Assembly (NCBI GenBank): GCA_028689615.1
Contig: JAQVCV010000001.1
Coordinates: 1 to 64,000, forward strand
DNA length: 64,000 nucleotides
Source: Bacteroidales bacterium
GTDB taxonomy: Bacteria; Bacteroidota; Bacteroidia; Bacteroidales; TTA-H9
Direction: 5' to 3'
The notes below the pieces were generated by a model. That model was not told the DNA's origin. It saw nothing but the letters and a program-made list of their open reading frames with translations, and searched no databases. Below are positions 1 through 9,224 of the stretch, piece after piece (positions within the stretch are counted from its first letter, which is position 1; the number at the start of each line of letters is the position of its first letter). The position numbers were made by a program, and so were the translations under genes.

Positions 1-1
1 C

Positions 2-112
2 TTCAGCATGTCTCTTCTTGACAAAACACCGATCAGAGAACTCTTTAGAAAGACAGAAAAATTGGATGACATGTCCGAAAATGATCAGGGGCAATTATGC
101 TTAAATTTTTAG
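2..112 (+). CDS. C-terminal fragment of an unidentified ORF (runs off left edge)
   Basis: Reading from base 2, a frame stays open to a TAG at 110-112 and gives 36 residues ending in SENDQGQLCLNF. It contains SLLDKTPIREL, which reminds me of the tails of some Bacteroidota transposases, but I cannot confirm this. The frame has no start inside the window, so it would be the 3' end of a larger gene. Its stop lies only 6 bases from the stop of the convergent gene on the minus strand, which is very tight for two unrelated genes and would fit an insertion boundary. It could also be a chance open frame. Confidence 0.35.
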   Translation, partial: FSMSLLDKTPIRELFRKTEKLDDMSENDQGQLCLNF

Positions 113-118
113 TGGACA

Positions 119-589
119 CTAGTGATTTGGCGTAAGAAATGTACTCCAGTCAGGGCTGGTATTGCCGTTGTTCCGGGCTGTTGCAGGGTTTACCAGCAAA
201 TCGTTCCATGCGGTTGCATTGCCGTTTAAGGTAACCGTGCCGTCGGAGTTAACAGAGAAATTGTTGGATGATCCTCCCAGATTTACAGTACCACTTTCGG
301 AGGCCGTGGTTTGTTCGTGCCACGAGTTGTTTTGATAGGTCCAGAAAGAATTCGTGGCGTTTGAGTACACCAACATGCCGTTTTGAGGGGTGGTTACTGC
401 AGCAGTGTTTGCAACCCTCGGAATAACCACTCCCCTCGATGTTGATTTAATATCCAGAACTGCACCCTCAACCGGGGTAAAATAATCCGAATCATCAGTG
501 ATAATAACTTGTTGCGAATGAGCAATATTGACAATTAACGCGAAAGCAGTTACCAATACGCAAAACGGGAAAGTGAAATATTTTTTCAT
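119..589 (-). CDS. Exported hypothetical protein, possibly C-terminally truncated
   Basis: The 156-residue product starts with a clear signal peptide (MKKYFTFPFCVLVTAFALIV, cleavage likely near AHS-QQ). The mature part has the pattern AVLDIKSTSRGVVIPRV followed by QNGMLVYSNATNSFWTYQNNSWHE. This is the N-terminal signature of a large group of Bacteroidota secreted proteins related to tail-fibre-like or cell-surface proteins, in which the segment precedes long repetitive or sorting domains. Here the protein stops after about 130 mature residues with no sorting domain. The function is unknown. The gene may be cut short by whatever lies at the left edge. No -7 promoter match is evident upstream. 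Confidence 0.6.
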   Translation of the reverse strand: MKKYFTFPFCVLVTAFALIVNIAHSQQVIITDDSDYFTPVEGAVLDIKSTSRGVVIPRVANTAAVTTPQNGMLVYSNATNSFWTYQNNSWHEQTTASESGTVNLGGSSNNFSVNSDGTVTLNGNATAWNDLLVNPATARNNGNTSPDWSTFLTPNH

Positions 590-804
590 GGCAATCTTTT
601 AAGGTTTATACAAAGACAACACCATCGATTGGATTTTCGCAAATTTTGGAATATTTTGTTCATTTTTTGTAAGCTGCTGTATGTTACGATTTTGTTTGTT
701 GCTTTTTTTGGAGTGTTGTTTGTTTTGGTAACTGTCGCTGTTGATAATTTATTCTTTGTAAAGAACAGATGTGAATTATGGTTGCAAATCAAGAATTTTC
801 ATTT

Positions 805-812
805 TACTTTTG
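805..812 (+). promoter_or_regulatory. Candidate Bacteroidota -7 box for the DUF169 operon
   Basis: TACTTTTG matches the Bacteroidota primary-sigma -7 consensus TAnnTTTG exactly. A TTG at 782-784 lies 20 bases upstream, where the -33 TTTG is expected. The box ends 17 bases before the ATG at 830. This supports 830 as the true start rather than the upstream in-frame ATG at 629. Confidence 0.5.
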
Positions 813-829
813 CTTCAAATCCTCACCTA

Positions 830-1537
830 ATGGAGTCCGTTTTTTTAGTCCGACAACTAGATTTGAATTATTCGATAACTGGTGTTTACGACACACCAGA
901 TACATCCTTGTTTTCCAACGTCGAAGCACCTTCCCATTGCCTTTTTGCCCATTTTCAAAGGTGGCAACAGGGACAATACACGCTCATCACACCTTCGGTG
1001 CCAGGTTGCCGTGGAGCAGGAAGATGGCTCTGTTCGGAAGTGGCCATGCCTCATGCCAAATTTTTGGAATTTCTGGCACGAACGGAGGGACTGAAAGAAT
1101 CGGAAGAGAAGATGGATGTCTGGCTTGGGGGTGTACAGAGCTACAAACCCCGGCATGGCAACATAGTGATTGGCCCGTTGGCTGACCATTCGCGCGAGCA
1201 TTTGCTCTCGGTTACGTTTTGGGTGAATCCCGATCAGTTGAGCGCGTTGCTCATTGGCGCGCAATACCATAGTGGTGCCGAAGAGGTGGTGATGGCACCC
1301 TTCGGGTCGGGTTGTGGGCAGTTGCTTCCGCTGTTTCCCAACCTTGATGAACCCCGGGCCATGGTAGCAGCCACCGACATTGCCATGCGTCAGCATCTGC
1401 CCGCCGAAGTGCTCGGCTTCACCGTCACCCCACCCATGTTCGACCGGTTGTGCAGCCTGGGTGCCGATTCCTTCCTCGGAAAACCTTTCTTTAGACGGAT
1501 GAAGGAGAGCAGAAAAAATTTACAGCAACAACAATGA
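830..1537 (+). CDS. DUF169 family protein
   Basis: The 235-residue product resembles the DUF169 (COG2043) family, cytosolic proteins of unknown function found in archaea and anaerobic bacteria. Visible signatures are LVRQLDLNYSITGVYDT at the N-terminus, the central glycine/cysteine block PGCRGAGRWL, and a C-terminal GSGCGQLLPLFP region. The same frame extends upstream to an ATG at 629, but that extension is AT-rich, encodes a hydrophobic stretch not expected in this family, and contains the promoter-like box at 805-812, so I start at 830. The ATG of the next gene overlaps this stop codon by four bases, which indicates translational coupling. Confidence 0.75.
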   Translation: MESVFLVRQLDLNYSITGVYDTPDTSLFSNVEAPSHCLFAHFQRWQQGQYTLITPSVPGCRGAGRWLCSEVAMPHAKFLEFLARTEGLKESEEKMDVWLGGVQSYKPRHGNIVIGPLADHSREHLLSVTFWVNPDQLSALLIGAQYHSGAEEVVMAPFGSGCGQLLPLFPNLDEPRAMVAATDIAMRQHLPAEVLGFTVTPPMFDRLCSLGADSFLGKPFFRRMKESRKNLQQQQ

Positions 1538-3141
1538 AGAGTATTGTAACAACATTGTTTGTATTGCTGATGATGCCCGTGTTTGGTCAACGGAAACCAA
1601 AAGGGGTGTTTAAAGCCATCGATACCATTCAAATTGGGCGATGTATTGAAACAGGGAAGAATATCACGGCGGTGTGTTATACAACAAAAGAGGATTTGGG
1701 CACTGTAGATGTCGATTCGTCCGGCAATGTTCTTGTACTAAAACATGGCCGTTCGTCGCAAATGAACGGATCTAAGTATCGTGTTTCCGGATTTCAACTG
1801 AATGGAATGTTGATGCTTTGGCAGGCCGACCAGAGAACACGAAGCGCAGACTTTTCGCTTAGAAACCACACAATCCTACAATTTGAAAAAAACTTAACCG
1901 CCAGAGATGTATTCACTTACGAGAAGCTATGGGAAAATAACGGTCGTGGTTACTTGTGGGATGACACCATTAGCCCGCTATTGGTGATTGGAAATTTGTC
2001 CAAAAACAGTCATTTTTCGCAGATCGGTGAAAATAATATTCTAAACAGTATTGACCCGGTTACTGGTGAATTATATTGGAGCTCAACCCACAACTTTAAT
2101 AATGGCTTACTGAGGTATGCCCAAATCAACGACTCTTGTTTTTTAATGGTAGGGGATGGCATTCGACGGTACCATCTTAAAAAGGGCCTGCAATGGAAGT
2201 TGCAAAGAGAGTATTGGAGTGACATTAGTTTTTTCAGCAATCCGCAGAGATATGAGGGAATTTCGAATAACTACGACTATATATTTCCAGCATCTTACAC
2301 CAATACCAACGCCAAAATATGGAACATTACCTCTAATCTTGCTCTTGACTCCTTAACAGTATATTCGTTAAATGGATCAACTATCGAGAGCATTGACCTG
2401 GCATCAGGTCAACCCATCTGGAGCTATTTCTTTATCAACCAACCACCTTCACATTCAAGAATTTATATTAATGACAACAAATTAATTCAGGTTGACATGG
2501 GGTGGGTTGACAGTCCTGTAACACGGTGGCTGTTTGGTCAACCAGCAATCAGGCTCTTTGACAAAACAAATGGACACCTTCTATGGGAAAAAACCCTAAA
2601 ACTGTCGGATGATTTCATCAATGATGTCTATTACCATGCAAAAGATACAGTTTTGTATCTCTTATTTAAAAATCGGATAGAGAGTTATAGTGCTTTAAAC
2701 GGCCAAATGATTCACCGGCAGATTATTGACCCAAATGCTTCCAAAGGTGATTATTATTTTGGGGGATTTCAATTGTGGCGAAAAAGCGCCCCCTTTCAAT
2801 ACGAAAGAATATGGAACTCTGAATATTCAGACATTTTAGTTCATGCCAGAGGTGATATTTATATTGAATATTCAAAGACTCTGGACTTTAAGAGGTTTTA
2901 TAGAAAAAGGGAATTTTTCCGGCCTTTCCCTGTTGGTGGGCCCGGTTTAACAGGGTTGGCCGGCAATACTGGTATTGTTGTTGCCGATTCCTCTGGCCGT
3001 GCAATCGTTGAATTGAACCATAAAGCCGACGAAGTGCTGATTACCGCCGGATATCTGATACTGGTGTGCGATAAAGAGAATCAGATTGTTGTGCTGCGAA
3101 AAGAGGATGTATTGGGTGAAGCGTTGTGGCACAAAATGTAA
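1534..3141 (+). CDS. Exported PQQ-like beta-propeller protein
   Basis: The 535-residue protein begins with a signal peptide (MKSIVTTLFVLLMMPVFGQ). It carries recurring blade motifs of the PQQ-like/WD type, each a small turn with glycine followed by tryptophan: DPVTGELYWS, DLASGQPIWS, DKTNGHLLWE and SALNGQMIHR. Such propellers usually bind partners or scaffold envelope complexes; no enzymatic residues are recognisable. It overlaps the DUF169 gene by four bases and is followed 9 bases later by a DUF3857-type gene, so the four genes probably form one transcription unit. The substrate or partner is unknown. Confidence 0.65.
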   Translation: MKSIVTTLFVLLMMPVFGQRKPKGVFKAIDTIQIGRCIETGKNITAVCYTTKEDLGTVDVDSSGNVLVLKHGRSSQMNGSKYRVSGFQLNGMLMLWQADQRTRSADFSLRNHTILQFEKNLTARDVFTYEKLWENNGRGYLWDDTISPLLVIGNLSKNSHFSQIGENNILNSIDPVTGELYWSSTHNFNNGLLRYAQINDSCFLMVGDGIRRYHLKKGLQWKLQREYWSDISFFSNPQRYEGISNNYDYIFPASYTNTNAKIWNITSNLALDSLTVYSLNGSTIESIDLASGQPIWSYFFINQPPSHSRIYINDNKLIQVDMGWVDSPVTRWLFGQPAIRLFDKTNGHLLWEKTLKLSDDFINDVYYHAKDTVLYLLFKNRIESYSALNGQMIHRQIIDPNASKGDYYFGGFQLWRKSAPFQYERIWNSEYSDILVHARGDIYIEYSKTLDFKRFYRKREFFRPFPVGGPGLTGLAGNTGIVVADSSGRAIVELNHKADEVLITAGYLILVCDKENQIVVLRKEDVLGEALWHKM

Positions 3142-3150
3142 CCAATTAAA

Positions 3151-5010
3151 ATGAAAAAAAGCCTTTTTACTCTTCTTTGTTCCTTTATCAGTATGATGCC
3201 TTTGCTGTTAAAAGCATGGAACCATCCGGCAGAAATAGTCAATTACTCGGTATCGTGCATGGTGAAAGAAGGCAAATTGATCAGCGAGTATGAGATGTTG
3301 GTTCAGGTGAACAACCGTGCCGGCGAGCAGTTTGCCGATATTTCTATTGCAGTTGACGGCACCGAGAAGCTTAAGGGTCTTGTGGTCACTCTGACAGATA
3401 CGTTAGGCAGAACTATAAGAGAACTCTCTGACAACGAGATACAGATTTCCAGCCGATATGAAAACATCCAGTATTATTCTGATCAGAAGTTGATCCGTTT
3501 TTCTGCCCTTTGGAGCTCCTGCCCTTATCGCTTTCACTTCAAGTACAGGGTTGAGCAAAAAGAATTTCTGTCGGTTGTTGATTGGAATCCATTCGCCTTG
3601 AACGGCGTCCACAAAGTAAGAGAGGCACGTCTTAGTGTGAACTGCCCTACAGATTATGCGTTGCGTTTTTTACAGCAGAACGTTTCTATTGCAGCCGAAA
3701 ACACTTTGGACAAAATGAATACCAAGCAGTGGCTGGTTCATGGGTTGGAGCGTGGTCAGAACGGGAATGGCGACTACAGAGCAGAGGATTTACCCAAAGT
3801 GGTTGTTGTGCCTTTACATTTCAGGTTTGGAGCTGAAGGCTCGTGGAGCGACTGGAGTAGCTATGCAAAGTATATCAGGGCTATGAATAGCAGGGCCTTC
3901 GACCTGCCACGAGAGGAGCAGAAAAAAATTCAGGAATTGTGCAATGGAATTTCTGATCCATTGAAGAAGATTGAGAAAGCCTTTGATTATCTTCGCGAGC
4001 ACACACGTTATGTCAACATTACCTTCGGTACGGGAGGGATCAAGCCCTGGCCCGCTTCGTGGACCAGTCGAAACAAGTATGGCGACTGTAAAGCGCTCAC
4101 TGTTTATTTTCTGTCGCTTCTTAAGGCTTTGGATATCAATGGAGACTATGCTTTGATAAGGATTGGAGCACCTTCAAATTCTGTTGATACCAATTTCCCA
4201 AGCCAGCAGTTTAACCATGTGATAGCAAGAATTCCATTGCCTGACACGATTGTTTGGGTTGATGCCACAAGTCCGTTTCCTCTTGGTCATCTGCCTGTTC
4301 CTGACCGCAACCGACCAACATTTGTGGTGGGTGGTGATTGGAGTGGTTTTAAATCAACGCCAAAACTGGATGATGCTTTATCTCTGCGGAATGCGGTTGT
4401 ACATTTTGAGTTCGACAGCAATAAAACTCTTGAGGCGCATGCCCGAATCATTTTTTCAGGCATTGAGTATGAAAGGGCTTTCATGATAAGGTACAGGGGA
4501 GGTGATGACAGGAAGCATCGCTTTGCTGAAAAATTGTACCCGTTGAAAGGTTTTAATCTTATTTATTGGAGGATGCCTTATGGTGGATTTGATACCTGTT
4601 CTGAAAAAGTGATGGAATCGCGCTACCAGTCGAGTGCCGTCAGTTTGGATGGGAAGCAATTTTTGGCGATGTTGGTGCCTCGGGTTTTTATTGAAGATCT
4701 GGAGGGTTTTGCCGATCGGCCCAACTCCTTTCAGGTTGATTATCCTCTTCTCTATAACGACACAATTGTATTTCACATCCCCGATGACTATGCAGCGGGC
4801 CAGATTCCTGATTCAGCTGACGTCGCCGGATCGGGATTTCAATACAGAAGAAGGGTTGTAATTCATGAAAAAACTGTAACAATTATAAGAAGTTTTAAGT
4901 TGGATTGCCAGGCTTGGAAACAGGCTCAACGCGATGAACTGAAGTTTTTACTCGATAAAATGAAAAACCTGGATAAAAATGGATTGGTAGTAATTTCAAA
5001 AAAAATATAA
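3151..5010 (+). CDS. DUF3857/transglutaminase-like exported protein, catalytic triad intact
   Basis: The 619-residue protein has a signal peptide and a DUF3857-like N-terminal beta domain, followed by a transglutaminase-like core. The core shows KYGDCKALT with Cys313, FNHVIAR with His356 and VDATSP with Asp371, the order and spacing of the papain-like Cys-His-Asp triad. The C-terminal third is beta-rich, as in DUF3858-type tails. Family members are periplasmic or surface proteins of unknown substrate. The next gene starts one base after the stop and encodes a homologue that lacks the cysteine. The pair is probably co-transcribed with the propeller protein upstream. Confidence 0.8.
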   Translation: MKKSLFTLLCSFISMMPLLLKAWNHPAEIVNYSVSCMVKEGKLISEYEMLVQVNNRAGEQFADISIAVDGTEKLKGLVVTLTDTLGRTIRELSDNEIQISSRYENIQYYSDQKLIRFSALWSSCPYRFHFKYRVEQKEFLSVVDWNPFALNGVHKVREARLSVNCPTDYALRFLQQNVSIAAENTLDKMNTKQWLVHGLERGQNGNGDYRAEDLPKVVVVPLHFRFGAEGSWSDWSSYAKYIRAMNSRAFDLPREEQKKIQELCNGISDPLKKIEKAFDYLREHTRYVNITFGTGGIKPWPASWTSRNKYGDCKALTVYFLSLLKALDINGDYALIRIGAPSNSVDTNFPSQQFNHVIARIPLPDTIVWVDATSPFPLGHLPVPDRNRPTFVVGGDWSGFKSTPKLDDALSLRNAVVHFEFDSNKTLEAHARIIFSGIEYERAFMIRYRGGDDRKHRFAEKLYPLKGFNLIYWRMPYGGFDTCSEKVMESRYQSSAVSLDGKQFLAMLVPRVFIEDLEGFADRPNSFQVDYPLLYNDTIVFHIPDDYAAGQIPDSADVAGSGFQYRRRVVIHEKTVTIIRSFKLDCQAWKQAQRDELKFLLDKMKNLDKNGLVVISKKI

Positions 5011-5011
5011 A

Positions 5012-6988
5012 ATGAATGCACGACTAGCAGGTGGTATTTTTCTATTTATACTATTAATAAGTGTTACACTTAAGGGGCAGTGGGTGAAGCCGGAATTTGA
5101 CAACATCGGTATTGAAGAGAAGAACTTAAAGCAGTGTTCTTTCGATAAACAAGCCGATGCGGTGGTGTTGTTTGATAGCGGAGAATCGTTTTTTATTGAT
5201 GGTTCAAACGGAATTGAAATGGTTTTCGTTAAACACATCAAAATAAAAATCTTATCTGAAGCCGGTATTGGTGCTGCCTCGTTTCAGATTCCCTTGTATG
5301 AAGGGAAATCGGGCATCGAGAACCTCTACAATATCAAGGGTTTTTCTTACAATTTCGAAGGTGACCTGGTCAGAAAAACGGAATTGAAAAAAGATGCCGT
5401 GTTCAAAGAACGTATTAACGACCAATGGTCGGCCCGCCGGCTGACCTTCCCTGATGTGCGGGTTGGAACTGTGGTAGAACTTGAATACATGATTTCGAGT
5501 CCGTATGTTTTTGAATTTAGAGACTGGGATTTTCAGAGTCAATACCCCGTGATTCATTCTCAATACAAAACCAGAATGATTCCGTTTTATGAATACATCT
5601 ACCTGATTAAAGGAAATATAGAAAAGATTCAAAGAAAGAGCTATGAAGATGGATTCTCCAGACGGGGAATGTTCGGAATTCAATTTAACGAGATGGTTTA
5701 TGAGTTCTGGGCCTCAGAATTGCCCGGGCTCGTGAGCGAACGCTTCGCCCCATCGTCGAAAGACTACAACACACGGGTCGATTTTCAGTTGTGCACCGTG
5801 ATTTTTCCCGGAGGAGGCAAAGAGCGCATCTTAACAACCTGGGAAGAATTGATAGACGACTATTTGAGCGACGATTTGTTTGGGAAGTACATTAAAAAGG
5901 CCCAGAAATGGGGCTTGAAGAATTTGCCTGTTGATTCTCTGTTGCAACTTAGTGAAAAGGAGAGAATGGGTTATGTGGTGGATTATGTTAAAAGAAATTA
6001 CAGAACCGACGGTGTGTTGCGGTGGAGCAGGGCTAAAAAGAGTTTTAACGACTTTGTGAAGCAACGCGACGGGAATGCTGCCAATCTTAACCTGATGACC
6101 ATAGGCTTGTTGAAAGCGGCCGGCATTGATGTGGTGCCGGTTGTTTTATCCACCCGACTCAACGGTGAAATTGCTTACGACTACCCTTTTCGGCATTATT
6201 TTGATTGTGTTGTGGCCTTGGTGAGATCGTCGGGAGGCACGATGATTCTTGATGCAACCAATCCTGTTGCGCCTTTGGGTGAATTGCCCCTGATATGTTA
6301 CAACGGGAAGGGGTTGATTGTTGAAAAAGGAGCGCTTCAATGGTGTGTGCTTGCCCTTCCGGGACATAGTGTTGAGGCAACCAACTTCAACCTTACATTT
6401 AACGGATCCGATACGGTTATGACTCTTGCTATCTCGTCTGAATTAACCGGATTTCCGGCAACTGAATGGAGAGATAAGCTTCTGCAAAACCCGGAATCTG
6501 TTAACCAGTTCTTCAAAAACGATTTGTTTAACGACAAGGATTTGGAGGTGGTTGTTCGGAATCAAAGCGACATCAAATTGCCGTTGATGTTTGATGGCAG
6601 TTTGAGCATTCCGGTTCCAAAGAAGTCATCCCGATTGATCGTTCGGCCTTTCTGGGGGCAGAGTGTCGCTGTTAATCCGTTTCAATCGGCAGAGAGAAGC
6701 TTGCCGATAGTTATTCCCTACACAGGGAGGCGATCGTTTGTGTTTACGATGGAGTTGCCGGGCAATTATAAAGCAACCCAGCTTCCCGAGAATAAGAGTT
6801 TGACAATTGGAGGTATGTCTCTTCAATACGTGGCAGCATTAAACGATAAAAAAATAGTGATTTCGGGTCATTACTCCGTTACCAAGAGTTTTTTCGCGGT
6901 GGCAGAATATAACGAAATCAGGCAGTTTTACAATTATCTGATTAAAACCTTCAACCAGGAAGTTGTAGTTGAGCCTGTTCAACAATAG
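5012..6988 (+). CDS. DUF3857/DUF3858 transglutaminase-like protein, catalytic Cys replaced
   Basis: The 658-residue exported protein has a signal peptide ending near LKGQ. It has a DUF3857 N-terminal domain (VRVGTVVELEYMISSPYVFEFRDW), a transglutaminase-like core and a DUF3858-like C-terminus. In the core the motif corresponding to GDCKAL reads DGNAANLN, with Ala356 in the place of the nucleophile, while His (FRHYFDC) and Asp (ILDATNP) are retained. It is therefore probably a binding or scaffold protein rather than an enzyme. It lies immediately downstream of the intact homologue at 3151-5010 and closes the operon, which ends at the bidirectional hairpin at 7120. Confidence 0.8.
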   Translation: MNARLAGGIFLFILLISVTLKGQWVKPEFDNIGIEEKNLKQCSFDKQADAVVLFDSGESFFIDGSNGIEMVFVKHIKIKILSEAGIGAASFQIPLYEGKSGIENLYNIKGFSYNFEGDLVRKTELKKDAVFKERINDQWSARRLTFPDVRVGTVVELEYMISSPYVFEFRDWDFQSQYPVIHSQYKTRMIPFYEYIYLIKGNIEKIQRKSYEDGFSRRGMFGIQFNEMVYEFWASELPGLVSERFAPSSKDYNTRVDFQLCTVIFPGGGKERILTTWEELIDDYLSDDLFGKYIKKAQKWGLKNLPVDSLLQLSEKERMGYVVDYVKRNYRTDGVLRWSRAKKSFNDFVKQRDGNAANLNLMTIGLLKAAGIDVVPVVLSTRLNGEIAYDYPFRHYFDCVVALVRSSGGTMILDATNPVAPLGELPLICYNGKGLIVEKGALQWCVLALPGHSVEATNFNLTFNGSDTVMTLAISSELTGFPATEWRDKLLQNPESVNQFFKNDLFNDKDLEVVVRNQSDIKLPLMFDGSLSIPVPKKSSRLIVRPFWGQSVAVNPFQSAERSLPIVIPYTGRRSFVFTMELPGNYKATQLPENKSLTIGGMSLQYVAALNDKKIVISGHYSVTKSFFAVAEYNEIRQFYNYLIKTFNQEVVVEPVQQ

Positions 6989-7119
6989 GTTGCATTTGCC
7001 CTTGGAATGCTTTTTATTCCGAAGCGTTATGACCAGGTAGTAAAATTGATGCCACTTGGTTTTGCCCGAATTTGCAACCGCAATCGGAGCAGAAAACTCT
7101 TTCTGATATTAAGAAACAA

Positions 7120-7147
7120 CCCCCGCTGCTACCGCAGCGGGGGTTTT
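7120..7147. terminator. Bidirectional intrinsic terminator
   Basis: A perfect 10-bp stem, CCCCCGCTGC / GCAGCGGGGG with a TACC loop, is followed by TTTT on the plus strand and preceded by an A-rich stretch that reads as T on the minus strand. It lies between the convergent plus-strand operon ending at 6988 and the ammonium transporter ending at 7188. Confidence 0.85.
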
Positions 7148-7187
7148 GCAACCCGTAAATGGGTTCAGTCAATCACCAAAATCACAC

Positions 7188-8432
7188 CTATAAGGTTCCT
7201 TCGTCGTAAGCTTTTTCACCGTGAAGAGCAATGTCGAGACCTTCAAGTTCTTCGGTTTCCGAAACACGCACCGGCGTGAGGCGGTTGATCAGGGCCAGCA
7301 TCACGTAAGTGAAAACGAATGCATAGGCACTCGCTCCAACCACTGCCACAAGCTCTTTCATAAAGAAAGAGGCGTTGCCAAACCACAGACCGTCGGCACC
7401 GGCTGAGTTTACTGCCGATGAGGCAAATACACCCAAAAGAATGGTTCCCATCACGCCACCCATGCCGTGCACGCCCCATACATCGAGGGCATCGTCCCAT
7501 TTCATTTTATTCTTGAACTGTACCGCTAAGTAGCAACCCAATCCGGCCACGATGCCAATGATGGGGGCTGCCCAAAGGGGAACAAAGCCAGCGCAGGGGG
7601 TGATGGTGGCCAAACCGGCAATAGAACCGGTGAGGAGTCCCACAAATTTCGGACGCCGCTCTCTGATCCATTCCACAACCACCCAGGCCATGGTAGCAAA
7701 CGATGCAGCCACGTCGGTATTTAGGAAAGCGGTGGAGGTGATGAAGTCAACAGCCACTTCGCTGCCTGCATTGAAGCCATACCAGCCAAACCACAACAAT
7801 CCGCTGCCAATAGCAACCAGCGGGATGCTGTTGGGCACAGAGGCCTTGTCGCGGCGGTCGCCCACGTAAAACACCGAAGCCAGAGCCGCGAAACCGGCAG
7901 TGGCATGTACCACAATGCCGCCTGCAAAGTCGAGCACTCCCCATTGGGCCAGCAGGCCTCCGCCCCAAATCATGTGAACGAACGGGTAGTAAACCAAAAT
8001 CTGCCACACGGTTAGGAAAATCATGTACGATTTGAAGGTTACACGGTTCACGAAGGCTCCCGTGATAAGGGCCGGGGTGATGATGGCAAACATCATCTGG
8101 TAGGCAACAAAAACAACCTCAGGAATTTTACCATTAGAATACATCGAGTCAATGGCTATACCATTAAGAAAAATTTTATCGAAGTTGCCAATAATGCCGC
8201 CTTCGCCGCCGCTGAAACAAAGCGAATATCCAAAAGCTATCCACAAAACCGTGGTCCAACCCAGAGACACAAAGCTCTGGATCATAATACCCAAAATGTT
8301 GCGTTTGGTGGCTAACCCACCGTAAAAGAATGCCAGACCAGGGGTCATGAGCATCACCAGACTGCAGGCCAGAAGCATGAAAGCGGTAGAGCCAGTGTCG
8401 AGCGTAGGAATTTGAAGCAGAATAGTATTCAT
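7188..8432 (-). CDS. amt: Ammonium transporter (Amt/MEP/Rh family)
   Basis: The 414-residue, roughly 11-TM protein has the family hallmarks: AFFYGGL near the N-terminus, the histidine pair in VVHATAGFAAL and VWGVHGMGGVMG that lines the conduction pore, and the characteristic DDALDVWGVHG stretch. It moves ammonium across the inner membrane for assimilation by glutamine synthetase, one of which lies at the right end of this window. I place the start at 8432 (MNTILLQIP); an upstream in-frame ATG would overlap the preceding gene. No glnK/PII gene is adjacent, although amt-glnK pairs are common; instead an outer-membrane protein precedes it by 25 bases. Confidence 0.95.
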   Translation of the reverse strand: MNTILLQIPTLDTGSTAFMLLACSLVMLMTPGLAFFYGGLATKRNILGIMIQSFVSLGWTTVLWIAFGYSLCFSGGEGGIIGNFDKIFLNGIAIDSMYSNGKIPEVVFVAYQMMFAIITPALITGAFVNRVTFKSYMIFLTVWQILVYYPFVHMIWGGGLLAQWGVLDFAGGIVVHATAGFAALASVFYVGDRRDKASVPNSIPLVAIGSGLLWFGWYGFNAGSEVAVDFITSTAFLNTDVAASFATMAWVVVEWIRERRPKFVGLLTGSIAGLATITPCAGFVPLWAAPIIGIVAGLGCYLAVQFKNKMKWDDALDVWGVHGMGGVMGTILLGVFASSAVNSAGADGLWFGNASFFMKELVAVVGASAYAFVFTYVMLALINRLTPVRVSETEELEGLDIALHGEKAYDEGTL

Positions 8433-8457
8433 TTTTTTTTGACTTGTTATGAATGAT

Positions 8458-9180
8458 TTAGAGAGTAATTCCAAGAACAAAATGGATGTTTGAAGCCTGT
8501 GGGTTGGTTATCACCGATGCTTTAACAGGAAGGGTGAAGTCGTCGGTGAGTTTGATCCCCCTAAAAACCGTGATGCCGGTGTTGACCACACCTGCCGAGG
8601 TGCCGTAGAGGCCTGCATCGGCTGTACCACCTACAAAAATATCGAAGTCGTTTCCGGCCAGATTTCCCGAATAGGTCACCTCAAAATACGATGAGTAGTT
8701 CTGATTCCCATCGGCTTTCAAATCGGCTGCTCCATACACGAAAACCCCTGCCAGCAACGAAAAGGGCATCACTTCAGGATTCTTGTACTGCACAGCACCT
8801 TCAACCAAATGTCCGGTTGTTTCTTTCTCCCAGTTGAAGTATTTGTCGCTTTTGGCAACCGGCACCACATCTTTGGGGAAAAAATAGTCGGTAGCCATAA
8901 TTGAGAAGCCGCCAATCGAGTACTTGGCATAAAGGTCAACTTCCGAATAAGTTCCCAGTGTTGAAATTGCACCCCAGTAACCCAGCTCGAAGCCTGCACC
9001 ACTGATGCTTAGGGTGGGTTGAATGCTTGGGGAAGCCCCGTAATCAAGACCGCGCCAAATGTAACGGCTCATGATGTCGGCGCCTGCATTGAATTTGAAG
9101 GCAGACTCGCTCTGAGCAGCAGATGTAAGGGAAGTTGCAACCAGAGCAAAAAACAGCAAAGAATAAATAGTTCGTTTCAT
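8458..9180 (-). CDS. Putative outer-membrane beta-barrel protein (TorF-like) linked to amt
   Basis: The 240-residue protein has a signal peptide ending in SAAQS and a beta-barrel pattern with the N-terminal signature ADIMSRYIWRGLDYG, typical of the small TorF-like porin family, and a C-terminal strand ending in VLGITL. The ammonium transporter starts 25 bases after its stop, so the two are probably one transcript. A role in letting ammonium or another nitrogen source cross the outer membrane is inferred from context only. Confidence 0.75.
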   Translation of the reverse strand: MKRTIYSLLFFALVATSLTSAAQSESAFKFNAGADIMSRYIWRGLDYGASPSIQPTLSISGAGFELGYWGAISTLGTYSEVDLYAKYSIGGFSIMATDYFFPKDVVPVAKSDKYFNWEKETTGHLVEGAVQYKNPEVMPFSLLAGVFVYGAADLKADGNQNYSSYFEVTYSGNLAGNDFDIFVGGTADAGLYGTSAGVVNTGITVFRGIKLTDDFTLPVKASVITNPQASNIHFVLGITL

Positions 9181-9215
9181 AATCAGATGATTGTATTTAA
9201 CAATTGGTGTAGGTG

Positions 9216-9223
9216 CAAAATTA
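9216..9223 (-). promoter_or_regulatory. Candidate -7 promoter box for the porin-amt operon
   Basis: Read on the minus strand the sequence is TAATTTTG, an exact match to TAnnTTTG, 35 bases before the ATG at 9180. A large palindrome abuts it upstream. I do not see a good -33 TTTG. Confidence 0.45.
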
Positions 9224-9224
9224 A

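Noticed and set aside
629..829. Upstream in-frame extension of the DUF169 gene (start at 629) with a hydrophobic segment
   Set aside because: The extension is AT-rich, not expected in the family, and contains an exact -7 promoter box at 805-812 suited to a start at 830.
7007..7279. Plus-strand open frame after the DUF3857 operon
   Set aside because: It runs through the bidirectional terminator and into the antisense of amt; the translation has no protein character.
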